From assembly GCA_934183135.1 (NCBI GenBank), contig CAKPRX010000106.1, positions 1 to 6,024 on the forward strand: 6,024 nucleotides of DNA, read 5' to 3'. A program made the position numbers and the translations under genes. This stretch comes from an uncultured Prevotella sp. (GTDB taxonomy: Bacteria; Bacteroidota; Bacteroidia; Bacteroidales; Bacteroidaceae). The stretch's first letter is position 1; each line of letters starts with the position of its first letter. Below, piece after piece: positions 5,318-6,024 of the stretch. Below the pieces are notes generated by a model. That model ran no database searches and was not told the origin of the DNA. It saw nothing but the letters and a program-made list of their open reading frames with translations.

Positions 5318-5707
5318 ATGAAAACAGAACATCTGTATATTAACACCCGCGATGAACTGATTCGCCTTGACTGCTCCAAGATTGTCTACATGGAGGGAAA
5401 TGGAAACTATACCAATATCGTACTTGTTAACAAGCAAAAAGTATCGGTCTGCATGAACCTCTGTCATATGCAACAATTTATATCTGAAAGCCTGTGTGAA
5501 CGTGCCTCTATTTTTGCACGCGTCGGCAAGCGTTTTATAATTAATCTTAACTTTATTTACAAGGTACAGCCATTACTCCAAAGCCTTGTCATAACCGATG
5601 GAGTCCACTTCACTTTCCAACTGGGCATCTCTAAGGAGGCCCTTAAACAACTGAGAGACATCCTTTTGAAACGTGTTAAGAACAAGACACACTTGAACGT
5701 AAAATAA
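5318..5707 (+). CDS. Stand-alone LytTR-domain DNA-binding protein
   Basis: Probable transcription regulator made of little more than a LytTR DNA-binding domain (129 residues). The domain runs from about residue 5 to 115. It has the first strand and turn SKIVYMEGNGNYTNIVLVNKQ (20-40), the helix MNLCHMQQFI (46-55), and the diagnostic FARVGKRFIINLNFIYKV (66-83), in which R68, the K71/R72 pair and N76 match the family pattern F-x-R-x-H-[RK]-S-[FY]-[IL]-[VI]-N. The usual HRS is replaced by GKR. There is no response-regulator receiver domain or membrane segment, so input must come from a partner or from its own expression level. A small FHA protein follows after 7 bases and is probably co-transcribed. 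Base composition is clearly AT-richer than in the genes left of 4517. LytTR proteins bind direct repeats, often in their own control regions. Confidence 0.85.
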   Translation: MKTEHLYINTRDELIRLDCSKIVYMEGNGNYTNIVLVNKQKVSVCMNLCHMQQFISESLCERASIFARVGKRFIINLNFIYKVQPLLQSLVITDGVHFTFQLGISKEALKQLRDILLKRVKNKTHLNVK

Positions 5708-5714
5708 CCATATC

Positions 5715-5981
5715 ATGGAAATAATAATAGGAAGAGAAGAATGTGCCCGCCGCTTGCATTGCATTGTTTGTGGACACGAATTCAATATAGGGCAAGTTGG
5801 CTCTGTGCCGATATCTGTAAGTCGCCGTCATTGCAAGATTACAATTAACGAGAGCAATATTCATATTGAGAATATCAATGCACGGAATATAACCTTTGTT
5901 GACGGAAACCAGATATACAGCAAGTGTATAAAACCAACAAGCAAAGTACAATACTCTGTTAATTCTAACGTAATCGTTTGA
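5715..5981 (+). CDS. Very small FHA-domain protein
   Basis: At 88 residues this is essentially one forkhead-associated domain, a fold that binds phosphothreonine peptides, so the protein probably reads Ser/Thr phosphorylation or docks a partner. Visible FHA signatures are the early GR (6-7), the phosphate-binding loop VSRRHCKI (35-42, S36, R37, H39) and NARNITFVDGNQI (55-67, N58, T60, D63, G64). Five cysteines (10, 16, 19, 40, 71) are many for such a small protein; C16 and C19 form a CxxC, but no full zinc site is evident. The frame stops soon after the VDG motif, so the last one or two strands of a standard FHA fold seem shortened or missing. It starts 7 bases after the LytTR stop; kinase, phosphatase or effector genes may follow beyond the window. 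Not recognised as a named gene. Confidence 0.72.
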   Translation: MEIIIGREECARRLHCIVCGHEFNIGQVGSVPISVSRRHCKITINESNIHIENINARNITFVDGNQIYSKCIKPTSKVQYSVNSNVIV

Positions 5982-6024
5982 AAATGAGAGAGTTAATTAA
6001 CGTAATATAACTAATAAAATTTGG

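Noticed and set aside
5984..6010. ATG-started frame after the FHA gene (MRELINVI) as the next gene
   Set aside because: It stops after eight codons, so the next gene probably starts beyond the window.
6011..6024. Promoter-like TAAAATTTGG at the right edge
   Set aside because: It has one base too many for TAnnTTTG, and the sequence ends before any downstream context can be judged.

Overview
The window looks like a piece of a Bacteroidota chromosome, most likely order Bacteroidales and Prevotella-like. The grounds are promoter elements of the TAnnTTTG type on both strands (TACCTTTG at 4608-4601 on the minus strand, TAACTTTG at 4838-4845 on the plus strand), frequent ATA isoleucine codons in otherwise GC-rich genes, and protein families typical of that group. 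The genus is an inference.

Left part (1-2975, plus strand): a closely packed run of four genes. The 3' part of a DNA target-recognition (HsdS-like) protein enters from the left edge. It is followed by a SufE-type sulfur acceptor, a secreted two-lobed retropepsin-like aspartic protease whose ATG overlaps the sufE stop codon, and a TrmH/SpoU-family RNA 2'-O-methyltransferase. The gaps are 12, -1 and 7 bases, so the last three at least look co-transcribed. Nine consecutive G residues sit at the sufE/protease junction.

Middle (3009-4517, minus strand): a class I acetyl-CoA hydrolase/transferase, probably succinyl-CoA:acetate CoA-transferase. It converges on trmH and has its own upstream promoter element and ribosome binding site.

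Right-centre (4518-5317): about 800 bases with no convincing protein gene. The left third is the divergent promoter region and carries small hairpins built on AGCCAG/CTGGCT. At 4817-4845 there is a good Bacteroidota promoter, and at 5218-5255 a hairpin followed by seven T. Between them lie about 400 bases with many self-complementary segments, a duplicated segment that can compete for the same pairing partner, and a 12-base tandem repeat. This is either a free-standing structured RNA or a long regulatory leader, and it is the least explained part of the window.

Right end (5318-6024, plus strand): an AT-richer two-gene unit, a stand-alone LytTR DNA-binding protein and a very small FHA-domain protein 7 bases downstream. 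This suggests a signalling module that continues past the right edge. The lower GC content contrasts with the GC-rich metabolic genes to the left and may mark an accessory segment.
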